Part shown: piece by piece, positions 58,957 through 64,000 of the stretch
How the letters are laid out: each line of letters begins with the position of its first letter
Numbering within the stretch: the first letter of the stretch is position 1
Assembly: GCF_033439725.1 (NCBI RefSeq)
Contig: NW_026944391.1
Span: 62,001 to 126,000 of the forward strand
Length of the DNA stretch: 64,000 nt
Origin: Neurospora tetraspora
Lineage: Eukaryota; Ascomycota; Sordariomycetes; Sordariales; Sordariaceae
Direction of reading: 5' to 3'
Program-made: the position numbers and the translations under genes
Notes under the pieces: model-generated
The model's database searches: none
What the model was told of the DNA's origin: nothing
Seen by the model: the letters and a program-made list of their open reading frames with translations, nothing else

Positions 58957-60941
58957 CTTTCGTTTAGTATACGGGATAGGATTTCGGTATTTATAGCCCT
59001 AATTAAATTGTTACGGTTATAAAGGATAACCCTTTTAATAAAAATAATATTATTTTCAAAGGTAATGGTAAGAAGGGAATTAGGATAAATCCGGGATAGG
59101 AAATTTTATTCTATATTAATAACGAACGTTTCCAGGAAAGCTTAAATTTATTTACGAAAGTTAAAATTATAAAATAATTATTATTATTAGTTTACGAAAA
59201 TACGGGTGCGTTGGTTAACCCTTTAAATATATATATTCTTTATAAAACGCTAAATTTTTACTTTAGCCCAAATAGGAAAGTACTTTAAATAAAGAGAAAT
59301 TACTTCCGTACGGGAGCACTTTTTCTTTACTGGTAAGATTTGAGCAAAATCGCCGCCGAATATAGTAGGAATACCGCTAAAACGGATACCCTTACGGCTT
59401 AGAAGGTTTTATAAGAATTGATTAACGGTTTTAATATAACCCCGATTTTATATAGGAACCTCATTCTAAATAATTAAAGTAGTATATTTTAATAAACTAT
59501 ATAAATTAATACCCTTTTTAATTTTATAAACTTGTAGGGTAGAAATATTTAGCGGGATTTTGAACTGGGAAAATATAGTCCGCCTACTTTCTAGTAAAAG
59601 TACTATAATACCTAAAAATATAATATATAATACTACTTTACTTTAAACCTGAAAATAAATATATAAACCCTAATATAAGAATATTTTACTAATACCCCCT
59701 AATCCCTATATAAAAAAGAGCGCTTTCTTAAGGTTATTCTCTACAATTATAATAATTGTATTAAAAATTATAGTTTAACTAATATTAAATTTAGACCGAA
59801 CGTTATTAAAATCCCGCTTTTACTACTCTAAATCGTATTATAATTCCTACTATAATAGAAAGTTCCTATCTATTTACTCTTATACAAATACCAATTCGGA
59901 AAGATATATATCTATAAATATTTTATCTAATTAAAATATTAACTAATAAAATAAAGACTATAATCGTAATACGGATTCTCTAAATTTAAAACAACCCTAA
60001 CTATTTCAATAACCCTACGGAGTTAATTATTATAAATTAAATATGTAAATTTATTTTAAATAATTTGCGGCCCTAGTATTTTAGAATTTTATATTAAATA
60101 AATAGCGAATAAATACCGTAATTACCGGCTGGTTTACTAACTTCCTATTTCTTCGAATAAGGCTTCCTACTGAAAATTATCTTCTAAGAGCCTATATACT
60201 AAATAAGTTTCCCTAAAAGTATTATATACTACGCTATCTATAGTATATAAATTCTTAATGGAGGTAGGACTGGGTATATTTATTAATAATAGCCGTAAAT
60301 AATACTATTCGCTAATAATAAGAGGAATATAATAAATACAGCTTATAGTAGTACTCCTTTAGTGAAATTATTAAATATATATATTACTCTGCTAAATATA
60401 CTTAAAAGGAAAATCTATGTATAGAACGTCCCAATTTGGACCGTTAAGATATACGGCATTATATTTGAAGAAGCTCTTAAATATAATTTAAATAGTATAT
60501 TCTATTTATTTCGCTACCTCCTAAGGGTTTAAATTACTACGTAAAATAATAATCGGACTATCCTTAAAATAAATAGTAAATAGTATAATAGGAGGGAATT
60601 CTTTATATAAAAGCTACTCTATAATCCGCATAAATACTTCCGTAAAGTTAATATATTATGCTATTAAATATTATATAATTTCGTCCGGTTTTATAATCTC
60701 TATGGTAGTTCTATTCGTACCCTTATAAATATATTTATAAATATATTTAATGGTATTTACCGAAGAATAAACTTCTACGTTAATATAATAATAATACTTT
60801 ATAATTAAATATAGATAGTATAGTACAATATAACGATTATTCAAAATAATATTATTAATTCCTACCCTTTTCGTAATATAAGCCCTATTATTACAGCGTT
60901 TATACAAAGGATAATTGTTATACCTAATAATAATAAGAAAG
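58957..60941 (-). pseudogene. Helitron Rep C-terminal part and helicase N-terminal part
   Basis: The minus strand reads NNYPLYKRCNNRAYI near 60920-60880, NNRYIVLYYLYLIIKYYYYI near 60840, and NVEVYSSVNTIKYIYKYIYK near 60780. The last matches the Helitron block INVExCSSxxxxKYLxKYxYKG. The Pif1-type helicase follows, with GIPTIFGGDFAQILPV near 59400 and NRNNLIRAINTEILSRIL just before the LTR element. A 118-codon open frame remains at 60671-61027; its first ~28 codons belong to the inserted inverted-repeat element. Confidence 0.9.
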
Positions 60942-61436
60942 TCTTTTCGCACCATCGTAAAAGTCTTTAGGTACCGTCGACCTACCCTCTCCCGCTTTCT
61001 CCCTACCCTTCCCGCTTTCCCAACCAATAAAAATCGGTGTATCCAAAGCGCGGACTATATTGTCTCTACCTTATACCGATCCCCTTCGTACCGCGCCCGC
61101 TAAGCTCCTAGATTTTAGGCTATTATACGTATTTAGGGGTTATACTAACTACCTAGTCTAATTTAACGATTATTCTAGCACATGCCTCAAATAATAGCTA
61201 TAGGAGTACACATTTGGGCGGGCACTACAATCTAATATCATACTATGAAATAATGTAATGCTTAGATTTCTAAGTAAAATTTATGAAAGAATACTACGCT
61301 AAGGCGAGGGTAGTCCGCGCTTTGGATGTACTGATTTTTATTGGTCGGAAAAGCGAGAAGGGTAGAACGTAGGCGGGAAGGGTAGGGGGAGGGTAGGTCG
61401 ACGGTGTCTAAAGACTTTCGTGACAGTGCGAAAAGA
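60942..61436. mobile_element. 495-bp inverted-repeat (MITE-like) element inserted in the Helitron
   Basis: Arms 60942-61057 and 61311-61436 are inverted repeats of about 120 bp. Outer ends read TCTTTTCGCAC, and both arms contain CCAATAAAAATC and TCCAAAGCGCGGACTA. The central 250 bp is non-coding and keeps more CpA/TpG than its surroundings. The Helitron Rep pattern breaks at one arm and resumes at the other, so the block is a later insertion. The long arms and lack of coding sequence resemble Mutator-type MITEs or fold-back elements. No clean target duplication can be read. Confidence 0.78.
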
Positions 61437-62085
61437 TTTTCTCATAATGATTTATTTAATAAATTCCCTAAGAAATTTCTTTCTATATTTTAGTCTAATA
61501 TTTTTATTTTTATCGTTTGTAACTATATATAAAGGATTAGGGTTATCTTAATTATAAGGACTATAAATAACTAAAATTTTTACTAAATTTTTAAATTAAT
61601 TGTCTGGGTCCTCTTCCGGAGTAGGAAAGTCTATTCGGATAATGTAGTCTATAATTTATAATTCTAAATAAGTTTACTAAAATTCTAAATCTAAGAAGAT
61701 TAATATATATTAATATGGAAGGCTACGTTTTTAAATTTCTAAAGTCTATATAATACCCATATACTTACTAAAAATGTTTTTTTAATTTCTTTACATAATA
61801 TATTCGCCTTCAAATTAAATATGCGGCTAATAATATTAGGATAGTCGTTAGGCGTAAATTTATTTAATTCCCATATAATCTCTAATTACTACGGATTCGC
61901 GGTTATAGTAATAAAGAATATAGGTTTACTAAATTTATAAATAATAATTATAGAATTCTAATAATACTTTATATTATAATATATACTTCTAATATAATTA
62001 GTGGATAATATAACCCTTTATCTAATATTAAAGATAGTTTAACCTTTACCTCCTATAATATTTATAATATTAACCTAAATTAAAA
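61437..62085 (-). pseudogene. Helitron Rep, N-terminal part
   Basis: The minus strand reads KFSKPIFFITITANP near 61940-61890, equivalent to the Helitron FGKPDLFITxTxNP block. FTPNDYPNIISRIFNLK follows, then a degraded HxH segment (AFHINIY) near 61720. The last is the metal-binding HUH site of rolling-circle Rep proteins. Stops and Cys/Gln/Trp losses of RIP type are frequent. The text ends at about 62085 where the LINE begins. Confidence 0.85.
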
Positions 62086-62089
62086 AAAA

Positions 62090-64000
62090 GCTCGCAAAAC
62101 GTTGAAACGCGGGTTCTTAGTCGACGACGACAGTAAACCCAATTTTGACATCAGAATCGTGTTCAGGACGTCCGATTACCCCTATTTACGATGCCGTATT
62201 AATTACGCATCGAAGACGCGGGTATCGTAGCGGTCGGGAACGACGGCGGCGGTCTAATAGCGAATTAATACGCGCCCGGAAATCCCGCGGCCGGAATACC
62301 AACGATAATAACGACAGCTAATAGCGCCGAACCCGAAGCCTCCGCGGCCCCGAAACCCCTTTAAGAAAATATAGAAAAATTCCTTCTAAAAATTATAAAT
62401 TTCTCTAATATTAATAACTTACTCAACGCCTACGTAGCGTAAATAAAAAAACTCTTCCATACCGCTAAAGATATTTTACGTACATAAGGTTAAACGCTTT
62501 AATTTCGCAATATTATTACCGAACAATTTAAAAACGATATAAAAGAATTAAAGAAGATAGTCGCCGATATTATAAAAAAATAGGCAATCCTTCCGAAGAT
62601 TTAGGCTGCTATAGCTACGGATTTGAATATCCAATTAATAAGCCTAAAAGAATCCTACTTTACTTCGATAAATACTTAAACTTTTATTCCCCTTTAAAAC
62701 GAACAATATCTAATAATTAAATTAAACGCTACATTATTTTTTATAAAGTAAGAGAAATATATAGTAAACGACGTCATATAAATAATTAATTCAAAATATT
62801 TGAAAACCGATATTAACGTTATTATAAAACTATATTTTAATAGAAATTATATTATTATATTTAAAGAGGAAAAATAGAAATAATATTTAAAGAATTAAAT
62901 TTAGGTAATATACGTCTTCTATAAGGATATAATAATTATATTCCGTACAATTTCGGTAATAATTTATTACGTATTGTAGGCTCTTATTAATAATTTCGAA
63001 TTAAAGAAGTTAGTTAAAGAAATATCCAAAGTAAATAAAATTAAAATTATTAAAACGAAAGTATTCCGGAAGAAGTACGGGAGCGAAAAGGGTTTTTTCT
63101 TTTTAAAAATTACTATTATAAACGATAAGGTTTATTTTATTAAAGACTCCTTCCTTTAAATAAATAACATATTCCATTATAAACCCTTTAAACGTAATAT
63201 AATCTTTTAATAATATTATAATTATTAGGAATTTAATTATTTACGTAATTACTATCCTAAAGAGAAAGACGTATAATACCCTTACTACGCCGAGAAAAAA
63301 TATTTAAATAAAATAATAAAAGATATAAAAATTAATTACCCTTTTAATTAATAACCTGACTTTATAAAGTATTTCCCTTATAATTATAAAAGATATTTTA
63401 TATTCTCTCGTAATTACCCGCTTATAAAAATAACATTCGGCTATTCCTCTACAATATTTATAAAATACCTATATATATTCGCCTAATAGGTAAAACCAAT
63501 TATAATTAATCAAACGCCAACCCCTAACTAGCCCAAAGTTATTTAACTAACTAATAAAATTATATAGTAGTAACCCTTCTAATAAATATAAATTATAATA
63601 ATATAGGGACTTAAGAGGGATAACCCCCTTATGACGCCTATTCGGTTATAACCTATACCCGCTAGCGAAAATAGCAATTTAAAAATCCTAGATATCAACG
63701 ATTTAGAAACTTTAGAGTCCGAATAGTAATAAATAATAATTAGTAAAGAATGTAGCACTTATATAAAGGTATAAAGAAAATTCTGTATTAAATTTAATAT
63801 AATTAAAATGAAGTATTAAAAGAAAATCCTTAAAATATTAAATATTATTATTAGCTTGAACCTTTAATTATATTAAAAGAACGCCACTTAAACGTTTATT
63901 ATATAAATTTAAAAATTCTATATTAGAATATAGCGAAATTATATAATAAGATAAAAATTGTATTAAAAATAAAAGATTATTATAATATTATAATATTCTA
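62090..64000 (+). mobile_element. LINE (Tad-like non-LTR retrotransposon), RIP-decayed, 5' part only
   Basis: The stretch 62090-62345 is CG-rich and untranslated-like, then a coding relic runs to about 63730. It ends with zinc-knuckle text in which every Cys reads Tyr: YNYxEFNYLRNYYP near 63215-63255, a second knuckle YPYYAEKKYLNK, and FIFSRNYP near 63405. This is the ORF1 pattern of Tad/CR1-like fungal LINEs (CxNCxxxxHxxxxC, then an SRxCP end). From about 63880, LKILYQNIAK...DYYNIIIF resembles the opening of an ORF2 endonuclease. The rest lies outside the window. Its 5' end abuts the Helitron Rep relic. Confidence 0.7.

Larger units (their letters stand above)
51750..62085 (-). mobile_element. 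Helitron (rolling-circle transposon), RIP-decayed and twice interrupted
   Basis: Minus-strand coding relics give Helitron Rep and Pif1-type helicase in the right order from 62085 down to about 51750. Two insertions split it: an inverted-repeat element at 60942-61436 and an LTR retrotransposon at 52384-58956. In both cases the Helitron protein pattern stops on one side and resumes on the other. Removing the two insertions leaves about 3.3 kb of Helitron coding sequence. The 5' part is cut at about 62085 by the LINE. The 3' terminus (a hairpin before CTRR) lies left of 51750 and was not found. Confidence 0.88.

Noticed and set aside
1-64000. CRISPR arrays, rRNA genes and dispersed 5S genes
   Set aside because: No repeat-spacer pattern and no recognisable rRNA core sequences were seen on either strand.

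Overview
The window looks like a chromosome segment of a filamentous ascomycete, most likely a Sordariomycete close to Neurospora, Podospora or the Chaetomiaceae. Genes carry short introns (about 55-170 bp) with GTRNGT donors and CTRAC-type branch sites. The recognisable proteins are fungal orthologues. Two long AT-rich blocks show the footprint of repeat-induced point mutation (RIP): TpA in excess, CpA/TpG scarce, CpG kept, and transposon proteins full of stops at former Gln/Trp codons. The species itself cannot be named from the sequence.

Region 1 (1-30643) is gene-rich: a DDT/WHIM/PHD chromatin protein (1213-3813), an HMG-box factor of the Ste11/FMF-1 type (7534-9636), EMC5 (10764-11319), the meiotic MutS homologue MSH5 (11866-15291), a CFEM surface protein (minus, 16008-16850), the Rpl4 chaperone ACL4 (17838-19001), the RWD protein GIR2 (minus, 19255-20009), PUF6 (20505-22607), a single-span membrane protein (23716-24794), RPB4 (minus, 25451-26011) and the PP2A B55 subunit RGB-1 (minus, 27574-29621). 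ACL4, GIR2 and PUF6 lie side by side and all serve ribosome assembly or translation. An HMG-box sexual regulator and a meiotic crossover protein lie within 6 kb of each other.

Region 2 (30644-40063) is a 9.4-kb RIP-mutated block bounded by 55-bp inverted repeats that differ at only two positions. It holds a decayed Tc1/mariner-type transposase near the left end. It also holds a gag/protease-like retroelement fossil on the minus strand, which is itself interrupted by a 1.9-kb LTR element with a 5-bp target duplication. Unidentified relics fill the right end.

Region 3 (40064-50270) is an island of normal composition: an unrecognised 330-residue protein, a 131-bp TA-flanked MITE, a secreted Cys-rich GPI-type protein, and a large TRP/ML-domain membrane protein of the Pkd2/FLC family.

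Region 4 (about 50400-64000) is a second RIP block. A minus-strand Helitron (Rep plus Pif1-type helicase, about 51750-62085) is split twice: by a full-length Ty3/Gypsy-like LTR retrotransposon with 5-bp target duplications (52384-58956), and by a 495-bp inverted-repeat element (60942-61436). A plus-strand LINE relic with zinc knuckles starts near 62090 and runs off the window. I found no tRNA, rRNA or CRISPR. The strongest structural result is the dated nesting of these elements; no clearly new biochemical system is proven.
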